From: Channallabes apus
Taxonomy: Eukaryota > Chordata > Actinopteri > Siluriformes > Clariidae
Direction: 5' to 3'
DNA length: 64,000 bases
Assembly (NCBI GenBank): GCA_030522415.1
Contig: CM060111.1
Span: forward strand, 46,541,559 to 46,605,558
The notes below the pieces were generated by a model. The model saw only the letters and a list, made by a program, of their open reading frames with translations. It ran no database searches and was not told the origin of the DNA. Shown here piece after piece: positions 38,247-44,766 of the stretch (position 1 is the stretch's first letter; every line of letters begins with the position of its first letter). Both the position numbers and the translations under genes were made by a program.

Positions 38247-40135
38247 CTGCTTACATAGATTTGCAGATTATTACTTACTGTACATATTAATTTAAAAAGG
38301 AGCACTTGGTGTACATTTGCTTCTTTTCTTTTGTTTCTCCCTAAGGATAAATATTTTATTCACGTATCTTTTAAATTATTTAATTACAAAGAAAAGGTTC
38401 AGCATTTAATTATTCTTCTGTTAGTCTGTGTTTAAGATCTTTGTTAAAGTGCGTTTGTTAATTCAGGCACATACAGGATATTAGGATGAACAGTAATGAT
38501 GTAACAGTAACCGCTGTCTTTAACCTGCACACAGCATTATACTATCATAATAAAATCACACCACTAATGGTCACTCACTCATTCATATTGATTACACTTT
38601 TTCTCACTGGTATACTTTAGCCCTTAGCTTGGTGGAGTCACCAACCACACTTTGCGCAAGTTGCATGGAAATATCCGCTGCATTTTAACAAATTGATTTG
38701 CGTGATGCCAACTCTCAATTATTTATATTCTTAAAATAAAGACTTTCACTACATTTCAAATGTTCGAATCATCGAGTTTTTTTCTCCTCTTCAGGCTGAA
38801 AACGACTCTTCAGAAGAAGCTCTGCAGTGACTCGGTGGACCTTTCTGGAATCCCTCTGTCCACTCGGGATGTTCGACATGTCGGGTATTACCTCCAGACC
38901 AGTGGGGGCGCTGTCATCTCTGTGGATTTGAGCTTTACTGAACTGCGAGATGACGGTTTGCGAATCCTGCTGCCTGTTTTAAGCGTTTTGCCCAAACTAA
39001 CCACGCTGGCACTGAACGGAAACCGCCTGACCATGTCCATCATGAAGGACCTGACCGAGGCAGTGAAAACCCCACTGAGCTTCTCGTGCCTGGCCTGGAT
39101 CGATCTCGGGAACAATGTGGACATATTCACCATGCCTCAGGTAGCAACAACACCGCTCACAAACACAACTAAGAAACAACTGCTACATTAACATGAGTGT
39201 GTCATTGGCATACCTTTTATCAGTGTTTAATCTTATATAAACAATAATTTTGCTTGTAAAGCTCTGAGCTAGATCACTAGGTAGTTTCACTCTGAATGTG
39301 AGGTAGCACTGTTGGTACGTTTTAAAGAAACCAATTCAACCCATCCAATGACTAAGGTCACTAACCGCGCTAGCAGACTATTTTAATTATCAGCTGTTTG
39401 CAGTTATCATAATCATGGCCCCTGTTTTAGGGTAAAGCGAGTTTTTGCTAACTAGCCATAAGCGCTAACTAGCCATAAAGCTAGCTCTAGAAACATAGAT
39501 GGCATCATACAACAATGTTTAAAACAAAGAAAAGTGAAATATTTTAACTAGAATTCTTTAGATCATTTTTTTTGGGGGGGGGGATTTTTGTCAAAACAAT
39601 GCTAGTTGCAAGTTATTATGATTTTATTTTTATTAATATTTGACATGAATTCAGATTGGGACAAGCGTTAGTGATAAAACGAAGGCTTAAACAGTGTGAT
39701 GTTTGCTAGGTGCTTGTTGTCATGGTAACATGGTTAGTTGGTCAGCTAGATAAACCTAGCAAAATGTTATAATTTCTGATTTTGGGTATATTCATTTAAA
39801 GATTTTTTTCTGTAGTTGTACTTTGGACATTTTGTGGACAATTTGATTGTTTTAAAACATTAATGGTTAGTGTTTCGGTTTCTTTACAGCCCCTCCTAGT
39901 GGCGCTGAGGCGGCGCTGCAGCTTAAAGAGTAGTTTACCGACCATATATGAGTACACCGAGGGGCAACCATATTGCTACCGTATGGAAAGTTCCATTGAG
40001 GAAGCGAGCCTTTATGAGGAAGATGAAGAAGAGGATGAAGAAGATGAGATGGAAGACAAGCTAGATGTGGAGCAGTGGAGCCTCGTAGAGCAGAAGAGTT
40101 CCGGAAGTTTCACCTTGAACTATTGCGAGAGGTGA
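4232..40135 (+). CDS. lrrc75b: Leucine-rich repeat-containing protein 75B, whole gene span (five coding exons)
   Basis: Five exons (4232-4510, 9508-9636, 10715-10827, 38795-39140, 39890-40135) join in frame to a 370-aa protein. LRRC75 proteins are small leucine-rich-repeat proteins of poorly defined biochemistry; mammalian LRRC75B has been linked to myogenic regulation. Visible blocks in order: a Gly/Arg-rich N-terminus; [77 protein letters not shown] and [10 protein letters not shown] leucine-rich repeats; LPTIYEY; and an acidic Glu/Asp tail. The SLPTIYE motif, the LDLSFT-type repeat and the head-to-head GGT neighbour favour 75B over 75A. The gene is about 36 kb because intron 3 (10828-38794) is packed with transposons. 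Its neighbour beyond the 3' end, gpx8, is convergent. Confidence 0.9.
4511..5790. other. lrrc75b intron 1, left part; microsatellites
   Basis: Holds several (CA)n runs at 4532-4735 and one (GACA)n short run near 5675. Otherwise it is unremarkable AT-rich intronic sequence without exon signals. Confidence 0.6.
5795..6047 (+). mobile_element. Tc1-like relic, right half with TIR
   Basis: Contains the fragment [19 protein letters not shown]...[11 protein letters not shown], which resembles a Tc1-transposase helix-turn-helix, and ends ctaaaacttttgaacggtag followed by TA. The same sequence occurs at 37749-37941, and its opposite TIR (ctaccgttcaaaagttttag) opens copies at about 37449 and 63775. This copy lacks the left end. 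It is a broken, probably non-autonomous, element. Confidence 0.75.
6120..6365. repeat. (TC)n and (TG)n microsatellites
   Basis: (TC)n at about 6125-6158, (TG)n at about 6229-6263 and again at 6336-6365, all in lrrc75b intron 1. Confidence 0.9.
6366..7540. other. lrrc75b intron 1, middle part, no feature recognised
   Basis: AT-rich sequence with short imperfect local repeats (for example gctgcatcttgcaaa / gctgtatcttgtaaa and acaacctatttgctgtatct / acaacctagttactgtatct at 6990-7140). No supported gene or clear transposon end. Confidence 0.5.
8081..8453 (+). CDS. Unrecognised spliced small ORF, 95 aa
   Basis: I do not recognise this protein. ATGG at 8081-8084 in a good start context (gaccATGG) meets gtaagc, and an 85-bp intron ends tttttatag at 8169. 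Joining gives an open 95-aa frame, 8081-8084 plus 8170-8453: [11 protein letters not shown], then an acidic Ser/Asp-rich middle, and a hydrophobic C-terminus ([12 protein letters not shown]). Downstream is an attaaa signal near 8658. Upstream, 7556-8030 has a LTR- or leader-like look (primer-binding type sites not identified). It sits in lrrc75b intron 1 on the same strand. It could be a first coding exon or decayed ORF of an unrecognised mobile element, or an accidental frame. No catalytic motif is seen. Confidence 0.35.
8735..9339. mobile_element. Dispersed repeat ending in a GGTTCCACTG TIR
   Basis: From about 8880 to 9345 the text matches 16735-17160 (cagcagtgattccgttagtg, cgctcaatcgagtg, agagatttcttgttt). 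The right end tccgaggttccactgTA matches the TIR of the complete element at 32834-33218. The left TIR is missing. It contains a (TG)n tract at 9003-9032. Confidence 0.6.
9462..9502. repeat. (TG)n at lrrc75b exon 2 acceptor
   Basis: About 20 TG units ending five bases before the tatag acceptor of exon 2. No ordinary pyrimidine tract is present there. Confidence 0.95.
9508..9636 (+). CDS. lrrc75b: lrrc75b coding exon 2
   Basis: 43 codons, [16 protein letters not shown] then [20 protein letters not shown] and MQCPKK. Acceptor (TG)n-tttatag, donor AAG/gtgagg, phase 0 at both ends. It is the most conserved pre-LRR segment of the family, nearly unchanged from recalled mammalian LRRC75B. Confidence 0.93.
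9637..10714. other. lrrc75b intron 2, no gene
   Basis: Contains a (TG)n tract at about 9834-9858 and otherwise ordinary intronic sequence. Short open frames here are unsupported. The last 35 bases before exon 3 are TG-rich (tgtgtttgtatgtttgtgtgttag). Confidence 0.6.
10715..10827 (+). CDS. lrrc75b: lrrc75b coding exon 3
   Basis: 113 bp, [20 protein letters not shown] then [17 protein letters not shown] and the first two bases of a Trp codon. Acceptor gtgtgttag, donor CCTG/gtaata. The split codon is completed by the G that opens exon 4 nearly 28 kb away. Basic cluster SRRK near the end. Confidence 0.92.
10850..10892. repeat. (CA)n microsatellite
   Basis: CA run shortly after the exon 3 donor, in intron 3. 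Confidence 0.9.
10961..12400. repeat. 20-bp satellite, 72 head-to-tail units
   Basis: The unit is GTACCACGCGTCTGGAGTTT. It runs for 1440 bp as exactly 72 units in perfect 20-bp register; I find no insertion or deletion, only substitutions. Variants include ATACC starts, CTGTAC and CTGTAG for CTGGAG, and GTGTGG. Outer units are the most diverged (ctaccacatg at the left, gtaccatgtgtttgtaattt at the right). Most units carry CACGCG/ACGCGT, so the array is rich in CpG and MluI sites. Because 20 is not a multiple of 3 and the unit lacks stops in most registers, long open frames appear on both strands; these are artefacts. It lies in lrrc75b intron 3. Confidence 0.97.
12600..12879. repeat. Pyrimidine-rich TTTC/TTCC tract
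   Basis: About 280 bp of T/C-rich, low-complexity sequence on the plus strand (tttctttttt, ccttcc, ttttctgctttt). No coding content. Confidence 0.7.
12880..13677 (-). pseudogene. Decayed Ty3/gypsy integrase and pol C-terminus
   Basis: Read on the minus strand from the hAT boundary, the frames give, with stops and shifts, [16 protein letters not shown] text (integrase catalytic core region), [11 protein letters not shown] (usual HPQTNGQVERL), PTHCAVGYE (usual PFQCVLGYQ), [14 protein letters not shown] (usual GQRVWLSTRDLRL) and [15 protein letters not shown] near the 3' end. The order is that of a fish gypsy integrase reading leftwards. The missing upstream part continues at 16478 on the other side of the hAT insertion. 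It is non-functional. No LTR was recognised. Confidence 0.75.
13678..16477. mobile_element. Outer hAT element (non-autonomous), interrupted by a copy of itself
   Basis: Starts TAGGGCTGCAACAACTAATC and ends GTTAGTTGCAGCCCTA. Flanking 8-bp direct repeats are gtgaccac (13670-13677) and atgaccac (16478-16485), one mismatch, the hAT target length. Subtracting the inner copy and its duplication leaves about 1.41 kb. It keeps only a trace of transposase: the [13 protein letters not shown] BED-finger start near 13870. The interior has an (AT)n run and a Tc/hAT-style palindrome rich in ATCGAT. It landed in the gypsy integrase relic. Confidence 0.9.
14278..15660. mobile_element. Inner hAT element nested in the outer copy
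   Basis: 1383 bp, TAGGGCTGCAAC at 14278 to GTTGCAGCCCTA at 15660, bounded by identical 8-bp duplications GAGTGAAC (14270-14277 and 15661-15668). The target is the outer copy's own cagagtgaacccagtag sequence, so the same family inserted into itself. Inner and outer copies are very similar, with differing lengths of the (AT)n run (15150-15174 versus 15944-15988). There is no intact transposase. Confidence 0.93.
16478..16712 (-). pseudogene. Decayed Ty3/gypsy integrase, upstream part
   Basis: Minus-strand text gives [12 protein letters not shown]...[11 protein letters not shown] (the zinc-finger zone, normally YVSACPVC), then PPPSKG and TIMVVI, directly before the hAT boundary; the other side resumes VVTDQ. 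This is the integrase stretch around the first catalytic Asp. The Cys residues of the zinc finger are lost, so it is an old relic. Confidence 0.65.
16730..17178. mobile_element. Second copy of the 8.9-9.3 kb dispersed repeat
   Basis: Shares cagcagtgattccgttagtg, the gaaaagagtg and agaagggggagagggggag stretches and the ttgtgttaattatttttat segment with 8925-9230. It includes a (CA)n tract at 16889-16926. It is cut at the right by the TAGGGCTGCACG element. Confidence 0.7.
17179..17420. mobile_element. hAT-like left end, TAGGGCTGCACGATATATCG family
   Basis: Opens TAGGGCTGCACGATATATCG followed by ATCG-rich palindromic text (atcgttatcgcgataatgg), like a common fish hAT family distinct from the 13.7 kb one. 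An (AT)n run of about 55 bp follows (17342-17398). No matching right end was found, so it is a fragment. Confidence 0.6.
17421..17870. other. Unassigned stretch with (TG/CG)n tail
   Basis: Relatively CG-rich, unlike its surroundings. It ends in an alternating TG/CG tract (about 17748-17852) that could adopt Z-DNA. No gene signal. Confidence 0.5.
18020..18215 (-). pseudogene. LINE ORF C-terminal relic
   Basis: On the minus strand the frame gives [20 protein letters not shown], the C-terminal signature common to a group of fish and invertebrate LINE reverse transcriptases (RWFGHVxRRDxEYIGRR). It is about 60 residues, without the rest of the ORF. Confidence 0.7.
18216..21700. other. lrrc75b intron 3 stretch: microsatellites and a small repeat fragment
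   Basis: Contains a fragment with tctttggactgtgggggga (about 18711-18730), shared in part with the SINE at 33251. Microsatellites are (CA)n 18950-18990, (TG)n 19333-19396 (the longest here, about 30 units), (CA)n 19644-19678, (TG)n 19789-19817 and a short run near 20585-20615. The open frame at 21061-21318 has no family resemblance. No exon or RNA gene is supported. Confidence 0.6.
21768..22928 (+). pseudogene. LINE copy 1 endonuclease domain, ends at a nonsense codon
   Basis: APE-type endonuclease. Visible elements are [17 protein letters not shown] (start of domain), CFTETWL (catalytic Glu strand), [21 protein letters not shown] (catalytic GDFN) and [11 protein letters not shown] (terminal SDH). 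All key residues are present over about residues 90-310. The frame then stops at a TAA where copy 2 reads Lys, just before the IRDALRSR linker. The N-terminal 85 residues are basic ([19 protein letters not shown]). Confidence 0.88.
22932..24697 (+). pseudogene. LINE copy 1 reverse transcriptase, frameshifted
   Basis: Continues the ORF in two frames (open from about 22932 to 24032, then 23990 to 24697). Motifs are [52 protein letters not shown] (RT motif A), [14 protein letters not shown] (motif B) and KFADDTVVV (catalytic FADD), then a C-terminal [15 protein letters not shown] Ala-Ser-Asn repeat ([19 protein letters not shown]) at about 23220-23290 lies in the linker. The 34-bp loss before KFADD throws the frame. 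Confidence 0.88.
25183..26285. other. lrrc75b intron 3 stretch, nothing recognised
   Basis: AT-rich sequence after the LINE tail. The open frame at 25692-25940 has no recognisable domain. No transposon ends or splice-paired exons seen. Confidence 0.5.
26290..26730 (-). pseudogene. GC-rich island with decayed minus-strand frame, unidentified
   Basis: About 440 bp of clearly higher GC and CpG than the flanks. Minus-strand frames contain long but broken open stretches (for example [18 protein letters not shown], then frames with [13 protein letters not shown]), interrupted by stops. I do not recognise the family. It could be a decayed exon, a retrocopy or an old transposon piece. Confidence 0.3.
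26900..27240. other. lrrc75b intron 3 stretch with (GA)n
   Basis: (GA)n-rich run at about 26938-27012; the open frame across it is low-complexity. No gene. Confidence 0.55.
27260..27440 (-). mobile_element. tRNA-derived SINE fragment
   Basis: Contains gggttaagggtcttgctcac, cccaacagtggcttgaaccc and caacacctgaaccacc, the diverged version of the module at 36835-37020. The tRNA-like part reads on the minus strand (ggttcaggtgttgaggctct). Confidence 0.6.
27570..28175. repeat. Cluster of (TG)n / (CA)n and GAGAC repeats
   Basis: (TG)n 27564-27582, (TG)n 27743-27782, (CA)n 27834-27871, a GAGAC/GAGAT run 27883-27932, (TG)n 28006-28039 and (CA)n 28147-28172. The opposed 27.74 and 27.83 kb tracts could pair as a long imperfect hairpin. 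Confidence 0.9.
28345..32105 (-). mobile_element. L2-like LINE, 5'-truncated
   Basis: Minus-strand element. Its 3' UTR lies at 28345-29340 and contains the common fish L2 tail (on the plus strand ttcagttttatttgtatagc gctttt, then cagctttacacaatc). The coding part is one open frame from about 32105 to 29341 with endonuclease remnant and complete RT. It breaks off at 32105 inside the endonuclease. It is in lrrc75b intron 3, opposite strand to the host gene. A (GA)n stretch lies in its 3' UTR (28980-29060). Confidence 0.88.
29341..32104 (-). CDS. L2-like endonuclease (partial) and reverse transcriptase, uninterrupted frame
   Basis: Open for about 920 codons; the first Met is at 31716 but homology starts at the truncation. 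Order: [25 protein letters not shown] (endonuclease), [11 protein letters not shown], then IARDFNIHF where the family has [13 protein letters not shown] (SDH), a linker, [45 protein letters not shown] (RT motif A), [15 protein letters not shown] (motif B) and [11 protein letters not shown] (catalytic YADD, about codon 508 from the Met). The C-terminus [14 protein letters not shown] and [11 protein letters not shown] is typical. No stop or frameshift over more than 2.7 kb suggests a young insertion. Loss of the endonuclease N-terminus and the G-to-R change make autonomous activity unlikely. Confidence 0.88.
32106..32830. other. Intron 3 stretch with long (TG)n
   Basis: (TG)n of about 30 units at 32567-32626 plus short (GA)n runs. 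No gene signal. Confidence 0.7.
32834..33218. mobile_element. Complete 385-bp TA-flanked MITE
   Basis: Terminal inverted repeats CAGTGAAACCTCGGATCG (left) and GCAATCCAAGGTTCCACTG (right), with TA on both sides (32832-32833 and 33219-33220), as expected for a Tc1/mariner-type insertion. The interior repeats tacgag motifs (gatatacgagtaccgag, tatacgagtgtttcgata). It shares its right TIR with the fragment ending at 9339. No transposase. Confidence 0.8.
33251..33612 (+). mobile_element. SINE-like retroposon with 12-bp target duplication
   Basis: 362 bp bracketed by identical CTGTTTTATATA (33239-33250 and 33613-33624). Contains the widespread fish phrase tatctttggactgtgggagg then aaccggagtacccggagg. 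The end ggaatcgaacccagaccctg...cctaaccactacaccaccg is tRNA-like when read on the minus strand (GGTGTAGTGGTTAGGACTG... box A-like, GGGTTCGATTCC box B). The retroposed orientation and named family remain open. Confidence 0.75.
33825..34665 (-). pseudogene. Tc1-like transposase, frameshifted
   Basis: Starts [20 protein letters not shown] at 34665. The helix-turn-helix is [17 protein letters not shown], with a GRKKCGRKR basic stretch, then a second [17 protein letters not shown]. The frame shifts at about 34300-34370 and again near [13 protein letters not shown] (about 34270), where the catalytic half continues in another frame: [11 protein letters not shown] (the DDE-domain MVWG), [10 protein letters not shown] (second catalytic Asp, usually DNAPxH) and [20 protein letters not shown] (third acidic residue, ...NPIENLW). 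All three acidic sites are recognisable, but the frame is broken and a stretch between HTH and MVWG appears lost. It is inactive. Confidence 0.85.
34857..35311 (+). pseudogene. Inverted duplicate of Tc1 transposase C-terminal half
   Basis: Plus-strand frame from about [19 protein letters not shown] to the stop at 35311 is the same protein text as the minus-strand 34283-33825 frame, including [10 protein letters not shown] and [13 protein letters not shown]. It lacks the DNA-binding N-terminus. The identity of the two arms implies recent duplication or conversion. Confidence 0.88.
35513..36775. other. lrrc75b intron 3 stretch, nothing firmly assigned
   Basis: AT-rich. It includes tatctgtctatctat near 35858 and a short duplicated word (aggtaacctgcaggtaacctg) near 36040. 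No exon, TIR pair or RNA gene seen. Confidence 0.5.
36776..37235 (-). mobile_element. LINE 3' relic carrying a tRNA-type SINE insertion
   Basis: Outer pieces (36776-36830 and 37020-37235) resemble an L2-type 3' coding end, with agtcactctggacaagaaca and caaatgcctaaatgtaaatg at the end. Inside, 36835-37020 starts acatttaggcatttggcaga and ends ccttaaccactgagctaccc. On the minus strand it reads GGTAGCTCAGTGGTTAAGGC (box A) and GGTTCAAACCC (box B), a tRNA-derived SINE. Related copies are at 27260 and 51137. Confidence 0.65.
37449..37941 (+). mobile_element. Tc1-like relic, left TIR to internal
   Basis: Opens ACACTACCGTTCAAAAGTTT and carries the same HTH-like frame as the 5.8 kb copy ([19 protein letters not shown]). 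It ends at catcatggagttcgaacatg, where the 5.8 kb copy continues to its right TIR, so the right end is truncated. The first 230 bp recur at 63775-64000. Confidence 0.75.
37965..38243. repeat. CTTGC/TTGTC tract and (AT)n
   Basis: Degenerate cttgccttgtcttgcc repetition at 37965-38110, (TC)n at 38160-38181 and (AT)n of about 60 bp to 38241. Confidence 0.9.
38795..39140 (+). CDS. lrrc75b: lrrc75b coding exon 4 (leucine-rich repeats)
   Basis: 346 bp; the first G completes the Trp split at exon 3. Encodes [19 protein letters not shown] through [30 protein letters not shown] and [17 protein letters not shown]: three to four LxxLxLxxN-type repeats, the core of the protein. Acceptor ttttttctcctcttcag is a normal pyrimidine tract, unlike exons 2 and 3. 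Donor CAG/gtagca, phase 0. Confidence 0.94.
39141..39889. other. lrrc75b intron 4, no feature
   Basis: 749 bp of unremarkable intronic sequence with a poly-G run near 39575. Confidence 0.7.
39890..40135 (+). CDS. lrrc75b: lrrc75b coding exon 5 (C-terminus)
   Basis: 81 codons and [23 protein letters not shown], then an acidic tract [14 protein letters not shown] and a last stretch ending LNYCER. PLLVxLRRR and SLPTIYE are diagnostic of LRRC75B as recalled. The acidic tail is fish-specific as far as I can tell. Acceptor tttctttacag. Confidence 0.93.
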   Translation, partial: PLLVALRRRCSLKSSLPTIYEYTEGQPYCYRMESSIEEASLYEEDEEEDEEDEMEDKLDVEQWSLVEQKSSGSFTLNYCER

Positions 40136-40530
40136 AGCTAACCCTTGACCTTTAGCGTTTAACTGAGCACTCGAGGACCAAGGGAGGAAATGAGACAAAT
40201 TTGAAGAAGACAGAGGGACCAAGGCAAAACGTTCCCTCTGTTCACCAATTGTCGTCGCTCCATGAGTTCCCCTGTTCCCCACTGTGGCTTTGTTGTGATC
40301 CAGCACCATCGCATTCACACAGGAAGTCAAATGGCGACAAGAAAAACGAAACGGCGCGCAATTAGCGAAAATATCAGCCATTGACTTACCGTTTTAGCCG
40401 TCCATGCTCCTTGATGCTGAGGAGTGGCGGTTCATTGGGTCTTTGGCTGGACTGTGAGGAGATTCAGAGATGTAACTTTCTTCTACACACAATCTAAAAT
40501 AAATGAATTAAGAAATAAATAAAGAGATGA
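40136..40530 (+). other. lrrc75b: Probable lrrc75b 3' UTR
   Basis: Follows the stop. aataaa hexamers occur near 40496 and 40517, either of which could direct polyadenylation. The true end is not determined. Confidence 0.4.
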
Positions 40531-40641
40531 AAGATCCAAAAAATTCAGAAAGAATGGACCAGATTAGCTTAATTAGCTGATAAGCGTCCTCATGGTGTTT
40601 CTGTACAAGGAGTCCAAAAATTTAGCTATGGTGGAGTACTG

Positions 40642-40688
<47 letters not shown>

Positions 40689-41765
40689 GTTAGATTTGGC
40701 ACACTGCCACACATTGCCGCTAACATCACTAAACACCGTGTTCTTTGCTAATCTTCCAACAAAAGCCATGAGCGCAGCCCGACAAACCCGCGCCGTGATG
40801 CTGACAAAACTGCTACATCAAGAAGGTTTTTTTCTCAGAAACGTTTAGTTGTAGACATCCAGTCGGCACTTAGCAACACGTTTCTGCGTGTATTGATCAA
40901 AAATATATAACATTGTGATACCGTTAACACTCGCTCTTCACTCCTGTGTTCATTATTATTGCTAACATCATCTGTATGCTAATGTGTGACTTTTTCAGAT
41001 TACATAATACATCAAGTTAGCCTGGGTAGGTCCAAAGCTAATTTCCGTATCTACGCATACGTATTAAGGCTTTATGTTAATCATTGCTAGAGTCTAGAGT
41101 GCTAATCAACTGACATGCTAACAGCTAATCGCTTTAAACTCCAGTAGCAAATCTATTCTGCCACTTCCTGTTCCGTAATTCTTAATAACACTTAAATAAA
41201 GAATATTACTGTTAGCAATTAGCATTTCAGTTACTTGGCTAAGGCAAGAAGGGCTAGTCTGACTAGTGTGACTGGAGGTCCAGTATTTGCTACTTCCTGT
41301 AGCTATTTTAACCCTTTAAAGAGGATTTTTGCACATTTTAGCCATTTATTGTAAAGGCTAATTTTATTTAATGTCAATTTGAAACACGTAGTGTATTAGC
41401 ATGTATCTAAAGCTGGTATTTCTTCTTCCAATATTACACCTTCTCATAAACACACACACACACACAGACTGTAAATGATAGTAATCTATAATATTACTGT
41501 AATATAGTGTGTTATCTTTCCGCTGTGTGTATATGTGTACTAGTGTAAAGTTGTCTTAATGTTATGTGCGTGTGTGTGTGTGTGTGTGTGCTTAGTTGTA
41601 CTGTAACAGTCCTGTTGTGTCCTAATGTACTCTGAGACTCAGTTTGTCCTTCCACAGGGCTCAAGCAGCAGCAACAATATTTAAAGCTGCAAAAACATTT
41701 TCTGCTCACGCTGACTTAAAATCAAACGTCCACAAAACTTTAAGACATCAGACAGATGCAGTCAG
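40531..41765. other. Intergenic, microsatellites only
   Basis: (TG)n at 40641-40686, short (CA)n near 41450 and (TG)n near 41570-41591. Open frames here are low-complexity. Confidence 0.6.
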
Positions 41766-41821
41766 ACAGGTTTAGTGTCCGACGTTTATTAAATTTTTCT
41801 CACCTTTTTTCAAGTGACTAG

Positions 41822-42235
41822 GAGGTAAATGACACTTTAAAGGTAAATCAGACACTGAGATAAATCAAAGATTAAGGTAAATCAGGCACTGTGTTAAATA
41901 GAACACTTCGGTGAATCAGGTATTGAGGTAAATCAAACACTGAGGTAAATCAGAAATCGAGGTAGATCAGACATTAGGGTAAATTGGACATTGAGGTAAA
42001 TCAGACATTAAAGTGAATCAGACATTAAAGTGAAGCAAACACAGATAAAATCAGACATTGAAGAAAATCAGACAGGTTAAATTGGACATTGAGGTAAATC
42101 AGACATTAGGGTAAATAGGATATTCAGGTATATTAGATACTGAGGTAAACACAACATTGGTAATTTGGTGTGGGAAATTAAACTGAGGTAAATTGAGGAA
42201 AGTTGGACAGTGAGGTGAATCAGACACGGTGAAGA
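41822..42235. repeat. Degenerate 17-20 bp minisatellite
   Basis: Repeated gaggtaaatcagacattgag-like units with many substitutions and small indels over about 410 bp (variants aaagtgaatcagacatt, gggtaaattggacatt). It is an old tandem array between lrrc75b and gpx8. Confidence 0.85.
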
Positions 42236-44320
42236 TTTCATATTTGGCTAAACTTCAACACGCTAAAGCATTTACTCACCATAATCTGACTATTAGCATT
42301 AGCTAGTTTAGTCTAATAGTAATAGATATTTATTGGAACCTTAAAGCTATAAATATATCCACACTGATCGTGAAAGCAGTTGTGCAACCAGTGTAGTGAC
42401 GCACATGGGCTGTAACTCACCTCTGTTTTGAATTTCTTGCTACGACACTGTTATATTTGTGCCGATAGAAGGGTATAATGTCATTTTTGCCATCTATAAT
42501 ATTCTTTAGAGTGATTACCTCGAAATATTATCACTCCCCTCACATTCAGTTTGGGAATATGGTGCCTTAGCGGGGCTACATAGGTTTGTTCTGTTGCATT
42601 CTGCAGGTAGCATGAAGGGAACCTAGTGTTATTTCTCACCACTTCTGAGGTAAATGTTGATGTTTCTTGTTTCCGTAATCATTATATCTTTACAACATAC
42701 ACATTTTAAGTAGCTAAGGGCTAAATAAAGTCATTAGCCTCATTTTCAGCTCAATAACAACATTATAATTGTTTATGTTGCTTACGCATAGCAATAGCGG
42801 TTTATTGAAATTTACCATTTAAATGTTTCTACATGAAAACACAATAATAATGTAATCTGTTATAATTATAACATTTCATTACGATTAAAGGTCATGTTAG
42901 TGTTTTTAGACTGCTGTGTGTTGTTGCCAAGTTCAACATTTCGACTAGCTCATGTAAACATCTCACATAGTTAACATATAGAACTTGCTAGATAGTGCTT
43001 AGCTAGCTGGTTATGCTAACCAGCTATTTTTTTTTTTTTTAATAGCTAGCGTGTGATTGCATTTCTGTAGCATAACGTAGCATATTTCAGTACACAATAT
43101 TGCAATCATATCAAATGTTTGTTGTCGGCCCAGGCCTATCCTGAACGCAGTGTTTTAATGTTCACAGCTGAATCAGTTGTACGATGTTGAGTCCAGGCGC
43201 TGACTGTGCGTTCTGTTATTGTTAGCATTTCTATGTATGTTTGTATAACGTGTCTCTGTGTCTAACTGGTGTGTGTTGGAAAATTGTGTATTAAACAATA
43301 ATTTATACGACTGTTACACAACACTTGAGTAATAAAATCTGCGAATATTAAAGTTGTGTGCTAATGGTTGTTTTTGAAAACACATTTCATTTAGGTCTTA
43401 AATATGAACATGATGAATAAAGGGACACCACAGTGCAGCCCAGGGAATCTGACTTTAGAGCAGATGTTAATGAATGTCATTGACGAGATGATGAAATATT
43501 TATTAATTACTAATTGAAATTAAATAAATTTTTAATCATAACAAGAATAAGCTTTCAGTGATGCAGTCTTCTAATTTACTGCATAATAATAATAATAATA
43601 ATGTTTATGTATATATTGGTATTTTTAATTAACACAGCATCTCATTTTCTCATTTTTTTCAGAATTGTTCTTCACATGAACAACATAGCGAGTGCTGAAT
43701 GTCGCGGTATATTGTATAAATTATTTTAATTCATACATTAATAATATTATAAATCATGTACAAAAGTTTTTTAACACTGATTTATTCCTTGTATTTAATA
43801 AATGATTAACTTGGACATGTTGTGTTCGGACCTGCTGCTCGATTTCCCTTCGCTTTTTCTCTCACCTCAGACGCTGTGCAAAATATCTAACCAGGAACAA
43901 AATAAAATGTTTAGAGTTTAATGTCTAAGAATCAGGTATGAAACTACCCATGCAGCGGTGCTGATTATTAGAAAATGCTGCTCGTCTGTTATTAGTTGGA
44001 AAAGTGTTATAGTGATGCGCAAAATAATTTTGTCATATCATTGTAGACGGTGATAAAGGTTTAGTGGATGATCGTGAATAGATATAGATAATAGATGCAG
44101 CATGCTGAGTCCCGGATTCTGATCACTGCGTGGGGTTTCTCTGTGACATGATGTGTCTGCTTTGCTTATTGCCTAATTGTAATTAACTACTGATCAAATA
44201 CCATACAACTTTTCAACTTTGCTTGTTGTTAACAAACTATAAGATCTTAAGTTAATTATAATATCTTTCTAATAAAATTTTCTAATTTTTTAAAGTTTCT
44301 AATAAAACTACATTTCCCTG
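42236..44320. other. Intergenic, no gene recognised
   Basis: About 2 kb of AT-rich sequence; (AAT)n near 43585. No transposon ends, exon-like frames or RNA genes that I can support. Confidence 0.55.
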
Positions 44321-44346
44321 AAGCCGAGGTGGCTCATTAAGTCCAT

Positions 44347-44560
44347 TATAAATAGCCTGACTGGAGCTCAGTCAGGCGTCAAACACTTGTTATAGCTATG
44401 TTTTTTTGTGATAGTTGGTTTTCAGTTATATTAAAGATTTCTAAGTGCTCTTCAAGAAGAGATTTCGTTTTCTGCTTTAATATATCAATAAATGGGACCT
44501 GAACTCAACGCCTGCTTCCTCTGCATATATGCCATGAACACGCCACCAGCCGATACGTGA
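44347..44560 (+). promoter_or_regulatory. LTR-like promoter block: TATAAATA plus perfect hairpin
   Basis: TATAAATA at 44347-44354 is followed directly by a perfect 8-bp stem, GCCTGACT...AGTCAGGC, with the loop GGAGCTC (44355-44377). About 115 bp later there is an aataaa (near 44489). TATA, hairpin and polyadenylation hexamer in this compact order resemble a solo LTR (R-U5 region). Terminal TG/CA and a target duplication were not found, so the call is tentative. Confidence 0.35.
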
Positions 44561-44766
44561 CAGAGAGAGGTTTGTGTGTGTGTTTATTTCAAACAGAGTG
44601 AGTATAAACACCAACTAGGAGTGTAAAATGAGAAAACGATTAAAGTTTACAATTAAACTAATTTTATATTATCCACATTACTTAAAGGTGTACTGTAATA
44701 TACAATAATAATTTGGTCTTAATATTATCATATTATTAAATTATATTATATTTCTGATCCATCTTC

